From Caballeronia mineralivorans PML1(12) (GTDB taxonomy: Bacteria > Pseudomonadota > Gammaproteobacteria > Burkholderiales > Burkholderiaceae), in contig NZ_AEJF01000143.1 of assembly GCF_001028175.1 (NCBI RefSeq), forward strand, positions 208,461 through 272,460: a stretch of 64,000 nt of DNA, in the 5' to 3' direction. The notes under the pieces were generated by a model. That model was not told the DNA's origin, searched no databases, and worked only from the letters and a program-made list of their open reading frames with translations. Shown here piece by piece: positions 17,013 to 24,551 of the stretch (the first letter of the stretch is position 1; each line of letters opens with the position of its first letter). The translations under genes were made by a program, and so were the position numbers.

Positions 17013-18068
17013 ATGAATCGTCCTGATGCCGATGCCGGCGAAAATGCTGCTGCGCCGGAGAACACTTCGCGCCGTGCGTGGCTGCGCAAGACCGCGTGGA
17101 CTGCGGGCGCAGCAGCGCTTGGCGGTGCATCGTTCGGGCTTGCCGGACTGCCTGCCCGTGCCGACGATAGCCGGTTAAAACAGCTGAAGTTATCGTGGAA
17201 TGCAGGCGCGATCTGCACGGCGCCGGTGCCGGTGGCCGTCAAGCAAGGTTTCTTCGGCAAGCGTGGGCTGGACGTCGAGCTGATCAACTTTGCCGGGTCG
17301 ACGGACCAGTTGCTCGAAGCTATTGCGACGGGCAAGTCGGACGCGGGCGTTGGGATGGCGCTGCGCTGGATCAAGCCGCTCGAACAGGGCTTCGATGTCA
17401 AGCTCACCGCTGGCATTCACGGCGGCTGCATGCGGTTGCTCGCCACGCGCAGCTCGGCAATCGTCGATCTACCCGGCTTGCGCGGCAAGATAGTGGGCGT
17501 CAGCGACATGGCCAGTCCCACCAAGAATTTTTTCGCCATCACGCTGAAGAAGCTTGGTATCGATCCGGACAGTGAGGTTCGCTGGCGCCAGTATCCTGTC
17601 AACCTGCTGGGCGAGGCGTTGAAAAAGGGCGAGGTCCATGCGATTGCGGACGGCGATCCGACTATCTGGATGCTGCGTGAATCGGATCATCTCTACGAGG
17701 TGTCGAACAACCTCTGCGGCGAATATCAGACGCGTGTTTGCTGCGTGCTCGGCGTGCGCGGGACGCTGGTGAGGAAGGATCGCGCCACGGCGCAGGCGTT
17801 GACGCAGGCCTTGCTGGACGCAACGGAATGGACGGCGAACCATCCGGCGGAGGCGGCGACTATCTTTGCGCAGTACGCGCCGCAAGCGGACGTGGGGCAA
17901 CTGACGGCCATGCTCAGGAGCCACACGGACCATCATCATCCGACGGGGGACGCGTTCAGGAAGGAGATCGCTCTCTATGCCGACGATTTGAAGACCGTGG
18001 GCGTATTGAACGGCAGCACGGATTCGAACCGCTTCGCGAGCCGGGTGTTCTCGGATGTATTGGTCTAG
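17013..18068 (+). CDS. Tat-exported ABC substrate-binding protein (NMT1/SsuA-like)
   Basis: This 351-residue periplasmic binding protein of the sulfonate/nitrate/THI5-like class has an obvious twin-arginine signal at residues 19-50 (SRRAWLRKTAWTAGAAALGG). The mature part begins LKQLKLSWNAGAICTAPVPV and contains FAGSTDQLLEAIATGKSDAG, the family's ligand-pocket stretch. Most SsuA homologues use Sec, so Tat export is a noteworthy feature. It completes the ABC operon started at 15042. Its stop codon abuts the left arm of the large palindromic repeat. Confidence 0.83.
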   Translation: MNRPDADAGENAAAPENTSRRAWLRKTAWTAGAAALGGASFGLAGLPARADDSRLKQLKLSWNAGAICTAPVPVAVKQGFFGKRGLDVELINFAGSTDQLLEAIATGKSDAGVGMALRWIKPLEQGFDVKLTAGIHGGCMRLLATRSSAIVDLPGLRGKIVGVSDMASPTKNFFAITLKKLGIDPDSEVRWRQYPVNLLGEALKKGEVHAIADGDPTIWMLRESDHLYEVSNNLCGEYQTRVCCVLGVRGTLVRKDRATAQALTQALLDATEWTANHPAEAATIFAQYAPQADVGQLTAMLRSHTDHHHPTGDAFRKEIALYADDLKTVGVLNGSTDSNRFASRVFSDVLV

Positions 18069-18072
18069 GTTT

Positions 18073-18173
18073 TTTCGTTCGCACTCGGGGTTCTGTTTGG
18101 TGGGGTTTTGGGGTTAGTGGTCGGGGGGGATGCCGGGTTGCTGCTGCTCAGGTTAGCGGTTGATTTAAGTTAG
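18073..18173 (+). repeat. Left outer arm of the large palindromic intergenic repeat
   Basis: This segment, from TTTCGTTCGCACTCGGGG to TTTAAGTTAG, is the near-perfect reverse complement of 21935-22034, with about ten differences over 100 bp. It begins 4 bp after the stop of the upstream gene, exactly as its mirror copy begins beside the stop of the convergent MocR gene. The IS1111-like element interrupts the arm at its inner end. Confidence 0.85.
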
Positions 18174-18256
18174 ATACTATGTAAGGGGCCATCGAAAGTA
18201 AGCTCCCTGGAGTAAAACGAGAATTCTGACACTCGTTTTTCGAAAGGAGCATGCAA

Positions 18257-19408
18257 ATGGACGCGCCTAACACGGCCCTTCAAGGGCAACATATAACGAT
18301 CGTCGGCCGGCTGTACGTTGCCTTCGAATTGGGCGATAAGAGCTGGAAGCTGTCACTGGGCGACGGTGTGCGCGCGCCGAGTCGGTGTACGGTGGTGGCC
18401 GGCGATACGGCGGCGGTCCTGAGCGCGATCTCGAAGGCCAAAGCCCGCTGCCATCTGGGCACTGATGCTCCCGTGCGCAGTTGCTATGAGGCCGGGCGAG
18501 ACGGCTTTTGGCTGCACCGCTGGCTGAGCGGACAAGGGGTCGCCAACCTCGTAGTTGACCCGGCCAGTATCGAAGTGAATCGGCGGGCACGCCGTGCGAA
18601 GACGGACCGGCTCGACAGCGACAAGCTGCTGTCGATGCTGATGCGCTACCACGCGGGTGAACGGCGGGTGTGGGCGGTCGCGCGGATCCCAACGCCCGAG
18701 CAGGAGGATGAGCGGCGCGTGCATCGGGAACTCGGGCGTCTGCGGCAGGAGCGCACCGCGCACAGCAACCGGATCCGCTCGCTACTGGTGCTGCACAACC
18801 TGCGGGTCGAGCACATCGGCGCGCGCGCGTGGGCGCACTGGTGGGCCCAGCAGGCAGGGCAACTGCTGCCGGGCTTGCGGGCCGAGATTGAGCGCGAGTT
18901 CGAGCGGCTGTCGCTTGTCGCCGGGCAGATCAGGACGCTTGAGGCGCTGCAGGCCCGTCAGGTCCGCAGCGGCGCACAACCCGCGATCGCGGTGCTGGCG
19001 CGGCTCACGGGTATCGGCACCGGCAGCGCATGGACCCTGGTCAAGGAACTGTTCGGCTGGCGGCAGTTTCACAACCGCCGTGAAGTCGCCGGCTGCCTGG
19101 GCCTGGCACCGACGCCTTACGCGAGCGGCACCAGTGAGGTCGAGCAGGGCATCAGCAAGGCCGGCAACAAACGAGCGCGCTGGCTGATGGTCGAACTCGC
19201 GTGGAGCTGGCTGCGCTTCCAGCCGGCCAGCCAACTGAGCCAGTGGTTCAAAGTGCGCTTCGCGGGAGGCGGCAAGCGCGTGCGACGCATCGGCATAGTG
19301 GCGCTTGCACGCCGTCTGTCGATCGCCTTGTGGCGTTATCTAGAACAGGGTGAGATTCCGCTCGGGGCAACACTCAAGCCACCCAGCAGCAACACGGTTG
19401 CAACCTGA
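18257..19408 (+). CDS. IS110-family transposase (DEDD recombinase)
   Basis: This 383-residue transposase has the two-domain layout of IS110 enzymes. The N-terminal RuvC-like DEDD domain shows SCYEAGRDGFWLHRWL and RRAKTDRLDSDKLLSML. The C-terminal transposase-20 domain shows LTGIGTGSAWTLVKELFG, FHNRREVAGCLGLAPTPY and SKAGNKRARWLMVELAW. At the first catalytic position, where most relatives have Asp, this protein reads VAFELGDKSW, so Glu may stand in. The start at 18257 is preferred because AAAGGAG lies 7 nt upstream; an ATG 6 nt earlier is too close to it. It looks intact. Confidence 0.9.
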   Translation: MDAPNTALQGQHITIVGRLYVAFELGDKSWKLSLGDGVRAPSRCTVVAGDTAAVLSAISKAKARCHLGTDAPVRSCYEAGRDGFWLHRWLSGQGVANLVVDPASIEVNRRARRAKTDRLDSDKLLSMLMRYHAGERRVWAVARIPTPEQEDERRVHRELGRLRQERTAHSNRIRSLLVLHNLRVEHIGARAWAHWWAQQAGQLLPGLRAEIEREFERLSLVAGQIRTLEALQARQVRSGAQPAIAVLARLTGIGTGSAWTLVKELFGWRQFHNRREVAGCLGLAPTPYASGTSEVEQGISKAGNKRARWLMVELAWSWLRFQPASQLSQWFKVRFAGGGKRVRRIGIVALARRLSIALWRYLEQGEIPLGATLKPPSSNTVAT

Positions 19409-19620
19409 GCGGCGAATGACGATCGATGACACGGCCTGAGGGTCGACGCGCCCGGACAGTAAGAGGCTTGCCCGACGGGCAAGCGTAGTTTTAGATAGGG
19501 CGCGTCGGTAACGGAGTGGTTCCAGCGCTCTGCGCATGTGGTATGAGGTGACCGGCCTGGCGCCGGCACGGATAGAAGTTAGTCCGGGGGCGGTTGCCCG
19601 GACATCAAACACTCCGACCT
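19409..19620 (+). ncRNA. Candidate bridge RNA region of the IS1111-type element
   Basis: This non-coding stretch inside the IS downstream of the transposase holds several strong hairpins: GCTTGCCC-GAC-GGGCAAGC at 19466-19484 and GTCCGGG/CCCGGAC at 19582-19603. A GC-rich CCGGC/GCCGG hairpin lies around 19553-19567. IS110-family elements make a structured RNA from their non-coding end that pairs with donor and target DNA. In the IS1111 group this RNA lies downstream of the transposase, as here. The exact ends and guide loops are not determined. Confidence 0.45.
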
Positions 19621-19680
19621 AACTCGTTTTGAAGTTTGGCTTAGAAGGACTCCGAATACGAATCAGGCACCCTAGCCTGT

Positions 19681-19751
19681 GCAAGTTGTCCACCGCCGGC
19701 CAGCGTCGTGGTCGTGACAGGCGACCCGCTGGTCGACCGTGGACAACTTGC
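19681..19751. repeat. Long hairpin near the right end of the IS1111-type element
   Basis: GCAAGTTGTCCAC (19681-19693) is perfectly complementary to GTGGACAACTTGC (19739-19751). The stem continues inward with CCAGCG (19700-19705) and CGCTGG (19727-19732). The hairpin lies inside the IS between the candidate bridge RNA and the right terminal repeat. It could be part of that RNA or a recombinase-related structure. Confidence 0.65.
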
Positions 19752-19825
19752 AGCACCCTCAAAGGAGGTAACTGATCCACGGGAAACAGATCCCCAAGGG
19801 CTTGACTTTCAATGCCCCATAGAAG

Positions 19826-21324
19826 TCTTACTGTGTCATAAATTAAGAAATTGCGATATTGCTGCGTTTGCCTGACAATAATAAGGATACCTAAGCATAA
19901 GGCGATAAGCAATGAGCACACAAACGCGGTTTGAGCAGTACATTGAGCATCTGGCTGTCGGCCTGGGTCATGCGGATCGCCACTCTGGACTGAAGGCCTA
20001 CTGCACAGGCCTGATGCTGCCGTTGACCCGCAAGAGCGTCGAGCCGATGGCCGCCAGTGTGGATCCGCTTCACGCCAGCGCGCGGCATCAGGCACTGCAC
20101 CACTTTGTTGCCAAGGCCGACTGGTCGGACGACGAGTTACTTAGCCGGGTGAGCCAGTGGGTCGTGCCCCGGATGGATTTTTCCGGCGGCGGCTTCTGGA
20201 TCGTGGACGACACGGGATTTCCAAAGAAGGGCCGCCATTCGGTAGGCGTTGCGCGTCAGTACTGCGGGGTGCTGGGCAAACAGGATAATTGCCAAATTGC
20301 GGTCAGTGTGTCACTGGCTTGTGAGCAGGCCAGCATTCCGGTTGCGTGGCAGCTCTACGTGCCGCGTGAATGGGCAGAGGACAATGAGCGGCGCGAGAAA
20401 GCCGGCATTCCCGCACAGATCGGGTTTGAGACGAAGGTGCAGATTGCATTGCGACAAATTGAGGCTCTGCTGGCTGCCGGTGCGCCCCGGCATTGCGTAC
20501 TGGCCGATGCAGGCTATGGCATAGATAACGCCTTCCGGCAACATCTGGACGATCTGGGATTGTCTTATGTGGTCGGCATCACATCGGCTCTCGTGGTCTG
20601 GCCACCGGGCGTCAAACCATTGCCGCCCAAACCGTATGGCGGCATGGGCCGCCCGCCTGTGGTACCGCGCCGTACACGCGCCCGACAGCCGGTGAACGTG
20701 AAGGACCTGGCGCATTCACTGCCTGCTACTGCCTTCACCACGCTCAGCTGGCGGGAGGGTTCGAACGAAACACTCAGCGGGCGTTTCGCTGCGGTGCGTG
20801 TGCGTCACGCGGGCGGCAATACCGGCAAGGCGCGGCTGCGCCCCGAGCAGTGGCTGCTCATTGAGTGGCCCGCCAGCGATGCTGACCCACTGAAATACTA
20901 TCTCTCCAACCTGCCAGCCGATACTGCGCTCGAGCAGCTCGTGGCGCACGCGCACATGCGCTGGCGCATCGAGCGGGACTACCAGGATCTGAAGCAGGAA
21001 TTGGGGCTTGGACACTACGAAGGTCGAGGATGGCGTGGGTTTCATCACCACGCAGCGCTGGCCATCGCGGCCTACGGGTTTCTGTTCTCAGAGCGCCTCG
21101 CTACCGGAACCCCGGTCAGCGCCAAAAAAAACTTCGCAGCACGCCACACACCTGCAGTTCCCGACGATTACATTGCGCGGGGAAGTCCGGCGCGCACAGC
21201 GCCACACGGCTGACTCGATTGCTACCATTCGCTACGAACTTACGGTCCGGCTTGTCGCCGGACTCGATGTGTGTCCATGCTGTCGGAACCTGGGAAGACG
21301 CTTTGATTTAATGACACAGTAAGA
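19826..21324 (+). mobile_element. IS701-type insertion sequence
   Basis: The element is about 1.5 kb. It is bounded by the perfect 14-bp inverted repeat TCTTACTGTGTCAT (19826-19839 and complementary 21311-21324), with weaker similarity extending inward. It encodes a single intact DDE transposase. It lies 3 bp from the right end of the IS1111-type element, so one inserted beside the other. I see no identical 4-bp target duplication: the left flank reads GAAG and the right flank TTAG. Confidence 0.8.
19912..21213 (+). CDS. IS701-family DDE transposase
   Basis: This 433-residue transposase has the three catalytic regions readable. The first Asp is in FWIVDDTGFPKKGRHSVGV, the second in HCVLADAGYGIDNAF, and the Glu in RWRIERDYQDLKQELGLGHY. 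The last stretch, followed by GRGWRGFHHHAALAIAAYGF, is very characteristic of IS701. The N-terminal part (MTRFEQYIEHL-like start, SVEPMAA) is also typical. The reading frame is intact, so the element may be mobile. It is not related to the organosulfur genes around it. Confidence 0.92.
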   Translation: MSTQTRFEQYIEHLAVGLGHADRHSGLKAYCTGLMLPLTRKSVEPMAASVDPLHASARHQALHHFVAKADWSDDELLSRVSQWVVPRMDFSGGGFWIVDDTGFPKKGRHSVGVARQYCGVLGKQDNCQIAVSVSLACEQASIPVAWQLYVPREWAEDNERREKAGIPAQIGFETKVQIALRQIEALLAAGAPRHCVLADAGYGIDNAFRQHLDDLGLSYVVGITSALVVWPPGVKPLPPKPYGGMGRPPVVPRRTRARQPVNVKDLAHSLPATAFTTLSWREGSNETLSGRFAAVRVRHAGGNTGKARLRPEQWLLIEWPASDADPLKYYLSNLPADTALEQLVAHAHMRWRIERDYQDLKQELGLGHYEGRGWRGFHHHAALAIAAYGFLFSERLATGTPVSAKKNFAARHTPAVPDDYIARGSPARTAPHG

Positions 21325-21337
21325 TTAGCTGATCTCT

Positions 21338-21922
21338 TTGTCACTATTAGCCACTGTGCGTGGCGGCACGTCATTTCCAAAGCGACAAAGAAACGAAGCA
21401 AAGAAAGCGCTTTCAAACCATCGGCTGGTTAGTGTCCCTAGCGTGCAGGCCTCAGCTTTTGGCACCTGATAGCACGGTGCTTGCCAGACTGACGGATGTT
21501 TGAACCCCTCCTTCTCGCGAATCCTGACACGAACACGCTTCGCCCCCAACGCTCTCGGGCAAGCACCATGATCCCCGGACCAGCACGGCCTCACGTGTGC
21601 TGATTGCCTCATTGCGTGGTGGGTTGGCTGCGTGGACTGCGTGCTTCTTTTTTGAGGTGGTTGTACGCGGATAGCGCGGGATGTCCCTGTGGCAGGTTCA
21701 GTCACTGGTGGCGAAGCGTGTGGGTATCGGTGTTCGGAGAGGTCGGGCTTCAAACATCCGTGATGTCTGGCGAGCACCGTGCTATCAGGTGCCAAAAACT
21801 GAGGCCTGCACGCTAGGGACACTAACTAGCCGATGGTTGGAAAGCGCTTTCTTTGCTTCTGTTTCTTTTGCGCCGTCGGAAAAAGAAATGAAGTGCCGCC
21901 ACGCGCAGTGGCTAATAGTGAT
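21338..21922. repeat. Inner part of the large palindromic repeat (two inverted arms and a loop)
   Basis: The left inner arm, about 21338-21503 (TCACTATTAGCCACTG then TGGCGGCACG, then AAAGAAAGCGCTTTC), is mirrored by about 21749-21922 (its complement, with a few changes and small gaps). Weaker complementarity (ACACGCTTCGCC and its mirror) continues further into the loop. With the outer arms it forms one palindrome of about 810 bp once the two insertion sequences are removed. No credible gene was found in it. Confidence 0.85.
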
Positions 21923-21934
21923 AAATAGAATAAC

Positions 21935-22034
21935 TAACTTAAACCGACCGCCAACCTGAGCAGCAGCAACCCGGCACCACCCCCGACCGCCACGCCCCAA
22001 AACCCCACCAAACAGAACCCCGAGTGCGAACGAA
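21935..22034 (-). repeat. Right outer arm of the large palindromic intergenic repeat
   Basis: This is the reverse complement of 18073-18173 with few differences, ending at 22034 just beside the stop codon of the MocR gene (22037). It was never interrupted, so it shows what the junction between outer and inner arm looked like before the insertions on the left side. Confidence 0.85.
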
Positions 22035-22036
22035 AG

Positions 22037-23509
22037 CTAATCCTTCGCTAAACGAACCAATTTAGCCAGACGCTGAACCAAAGGCTCGAACAACTCAGCC
22101 GATGTATTCCCATACCCCAACACCAGCCCGTTGTCCTCGGGCGTGGGCTGCAGCGCGAAACTCGATAGCGGGGCGGGCGCTATGCCGTGCCCCCGGGCTG
22201 CATCGGCGATTTCACGGTCCGGGTAACACGCCGGCAGCCGTATGGTTAAGTGCAATCCGCAATAACCCCCTTCAATGATATGCATCGCCGGCATATGCCG
22301 CATCAGCGCTTCTCTCAACGCGTGTTGCCGGTCGCGATACAAACGCCGCATGCGGCCCAAGTGCCGGCTGAACTGGCCGCTTTCAATAAATTCGGCCAGT
22401 GCAAGTTGTTCATAGCGGTGACCACCTCGCAGCATATCGTCCAGAGGCGCCTTCATCTGCGCCACCAAGGTCGCCGGGAGCACTAGAAAGCCAATCCGCA
22501 ACGACGGAAACATCGTCTTGCTGAACGTGCCCACGTAGAGCACCGGCGCCTGCGCCACCAGACCCTGCATCGCGCCGATAGGCTCCCCCGCGTGGCGGAA
22601 TTCGCTGTCGTAGTCGTCTTCGATGATCCACGCGCCGTGGCGCTGCGCCATCGCGATCAGCGCCAGGCGGCGCGCAACGGTCAGCACGGCGCCCGCTGGA
22701 TATTGATGCGACGGCGTGGTGTAGATCAAGCGGGGCGGCTGCGTCTGCCAGTCGCTGGCGGCAGCGATCAGACCATCGGCGTCAACGCGCATTGGCATCA
22801 TTCGCAGGTCGCCTGCTCGCATCGCCGCCTTCGCGCCGCGATAACCCGGGTCCTCGATCCACGCCGTATCGCCGGCGTTGGTCAGCAAACGCACGCACAA
22901 CGAAAGCGCTTCTTGCGCACCCTCGGTGATGACCACCTGAGCGGGCTCGCACCGCACGCCTCGAGCTATGCCGAGATGCCGGGCAATGGACGCACGCAGC
23001 GCCGGCTCGCCCGGAGGATCGCCATAACCGAGCGCCTGCGGCCCTGCATGGCGAATAGCACGGTCGATCGCACGGCGCCACGCAGCCAGGGGGAAATGGG
23101 ACAAGGCCGGCACGCCGGGCCGCAACGCGGCACCCGAGTCGGCAGGTGGGGTAGTCGCTTGAATGGGCGTCAGCCGGCGCGCAGTGGCTGGCGCAGGTGA
23201 CGTGTCGCGCTTGCCGTGCGGTGCCGCCGGACTCGATAACGCCGCCACCCGGGTGCCCTGCCGGTCGGGTTGCACATAACCCTCGGCAGCCAGCAGGTCG
23301 TACGCGGCAGTCACCGTGTTGCGCGAGATCGACAGTGCTTCGGCCAGCGCGCGCGATCCCGGCAGGCGGCTTCCCGGCGCCAGATGGCCACCGAGGATGG
23401 CTTCCTTGAAGCGATGGTGCAACTGGCGCTGCATGGGCATCGCGCTGGGACCTTTGGCGAGCGGAGCCTCAAGCAGCGTTAGCGGCGCAAGGGATGGAGT
23501 GGCGGTCAT
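22037..23509 (-). CDS. MocR/PdxR-type transcription regulator (GntR HTH fused to aminotransferase fold)
   Basis: This 490-residue regulator has an N-terminal winged helix of the GntR type (about residues 25-95, with GSRLPGSRALAEALSISRNT). A fold-type-I aminotransferase-like domain (about 125-480) binds PLP; the Schiff-base lysine is in LYVGTFSKTMFPSLRIGF. Family members sense PLP or PLP-amino-acid adducts. The start MTATPSLAPL at 23509 is chosen because the upstream open frame crosses the intergenic operator region. It is divergent to the acetyltransferase gene, and five GGWTCCA repeats lie between them, so it very likely controls that gene and itself. Confidence 0.88.
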   Translation of the reverse strand: MTATPSLAPLTLLEAPLAKGPSAMPMQRQLHHRFKEAILGGHLAPGSRLPGSRALAEALSISRNTVTAAYDLLAAEGYVQPDRQGTRVAALSSPAAPHGKRDTSPAPATARRLTPIQATTPPADSGAALRPGVPALSHFPLAAWRRAIDRAIRHAGPQALGYGDPPGEPALRASIARHLGIARGVRCEPAQVVITEGAQEALSLCVRLLTNAGDTAWIEDPGYRGAKAAMRAGDLRMMPMRVDADGLIAAASDWQTQPPRLIYTTPSHQYPAGAVLTVARRLALIAMAQRHGAWIIEDDYDSEFRHAGEPIGAMQGLVAQAPVLYVGTFSKTMFPSLRIGFLVLPATLVAQMKAPLDDMLRGGHRYEQLALAEFIESGQFSRHLGRMRRLYRDRQHALREALMRHMPAMHIIEGGYCGLHLTIRLPACYPDREIADAARGHGIAPAPLSSFALQPTPEDNGLVLGYGNTSAELFEPLVQRLAKLVRLAKD

Positions 23510-23530
23510 GAGAAGGATGGGAAGTGCCCG

Positions 23531-23610
23531 GGATCCAGTGGTTCCATGAGGTTCCACGAAACGTGGATCCATGAAATACATGGGAATGTGGCACTTTTTA
23601 AGGTTCCATG
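23531..23610. promoter_or_regulatory. Cluster of five GGWTCCA direct repeats (probable MocR operator)
   Basis: GGATCCAGT (23531), GGTTCCATG (23540), GGTTCCACG (23550), GGATCCATG (23565) and GGTTCCATG (23602) all run in the same direction between the divergent mocR and GNAT genes. MocR-family proteins usually bind two or more direct repeats, so this is the likely binding region. Confidence 0.6.
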
Positions 23611-23681
23611 ATGCGCGTACGTTAGCACATGCTTCGCCTACGTCCCGCTTCAACACTCGCCTCATGCCGCAAGGAACCGCT

Positions 23682-24404
23682 ATGCCCAGCACTTTGAACC
23701 AGTACCAGCAACCCGTCGGCGAGCCCATGCCCCACTGGACCGCGCGTGTGCACCCGCCGCGCAGCCCGATCGAAGGACAGTACTGCCGGCTGGAGCCGCT
23801 CGAGCTGCGCCACGCCGCTGACCTCTTCAAGGCCTACAGCCAGGCGCCGGATGGCCGCGACTGGACCTACATGCCGGTTGGCCCCTTCGACAACGCCGCG
23901 AGCTACCGCGACTACGTCGAACGTGCCGCGGTCAGTCCCGATCCCCAGCACTACGCGGTCATCGACCTGAAGACGGGAACGGCGATCGGCACCCTGGCGC
24001 TGATGCGGATCGACCGGGCCAATGGGGTTATCGAAGTGGGGAGCGTGGCGTTCTCGCCGCTGCTCAAACGCACGCCAATATCCACCGAGGCCCAGTACCT
24101 GTTGATGAAACATGCCTTCGACGAACTCGGCTACCGGCGCTACGAATGGAAGTGCGACGCCTTGAACGCACCTTCGCGGCAAGCGGCCGCGCGGCTCGGT
24201 TTCCAGTTCGAAGGCATCTTCCGGCAGGCCGTGCTCTACAAGGGACGGACACGCGACACCGCGTGGTTTTCCATCATTGACAAGGAATGGCCCGCGGTGT
24301 GCGCTGCGTTCGAACAATGGCTTGCGCCAGAGAACTTCGATGGGCAAGGGCAGCAGCGCAAGTCGTTAACCGAAATACGCGGTCCGAACCCCACAGCAGG
24401 CTAG
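23682..24404 (+). CDS. GNAT family N-acetyltransferase (RimJ/RimL-like)
   Basis: This 240-residue acetyl-CoA-dependent acetyltransferase is of the RimJ/RimL class. The core reads GTAIGTLALMRIDRANGVIE (strand 4 region), then VAFSPLLKRTPISTEAQYLL, then RRYEWKCDALNAPSRQAAAR. That order matches the GNAT acetyl-CoA binding layout. The start at 23682 is preferred because AAGGAA lies 7-8 nt upstream; an ATG 18 nt earlier is possible. It is divergent from a MocR regulator, so the substrate may be an amine or amino-acid-like compound. A strong terminator follows. Confidence 0.85.
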   Translation: MPSTLNQYQQPVGEPMPHWTARVHPPRSPIEGQYCRLEPLELRHAADLFKAYSQAPDGRDWTYMPVGPFDNAASYRDYVERAAVSPDPQHYAVIDLKTGTAIGTLALMRIDRANGVIEVGSVAFSPLLKRTPISTEAQYLLMKHAFDELGYRRYEWKCDALNAPSRQAAARLGFQFEGIFRQAVLYKGRTRDTAWFSIIDKEWPAVCAAFEQWLAPENFDGQGQQRKSLTEIRGPNPTAG

Positions 24405-24429
24405 CCGCAGTTTTTCAACTGCGGCTTTT
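24404..24429 (+). terminator. Intrinsic terminator after the acetyltransferase gene
   Basis: GCCGCAGTT (24404-24412) and AACTGCGGC (24417-24425) form a perfect 9-bp stem with a 4-nt loop followed by TTTT. It overlaps the last base of the stop codon. Confidence 0.88.
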
Positions 24430-24551
24430 GCGGGTTCCCGCCATTAATCATTGTTGGTATCGTGCGCGTTGCTGGCGGCCCGGTTGTCCGGGTTGCCAGG
24501 TCACCGCTGCCACAAGCGCCTCTCTTTCCCTCCGCAACGGACATTCAAACA

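Larger units (their letters stand above)
18177..19822 (+). mobile_element. IS110-family (IS1111-type) insertion sequence
   Basis: The element is about 1.65 kb. Its left end (18177-18210, CTATGTAAGGGGCC then ATCGAAAGTAAGC) is mirrored, with gaps, by its right end (19794-19822, CCAAGGGCTTGACTTTC then AATGCCCCATAG). Such terminal inverted repeats are a mark of the IS1111 group within the IS110 family. It contains one transposase gene and about 385 bp of structured non-coding DNA after it. It has inserted into the large palindromic repeat, and no target duplication is seen, as expected for this family. Confidence 0.75.

Noticed and set aside
22592..23200. A 202-codon open frame antisense to the MocR gene
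   Set aside because: It is a high-GC shadow frame of the MocR coding strand without ribosome binding site or recognisable sequence.
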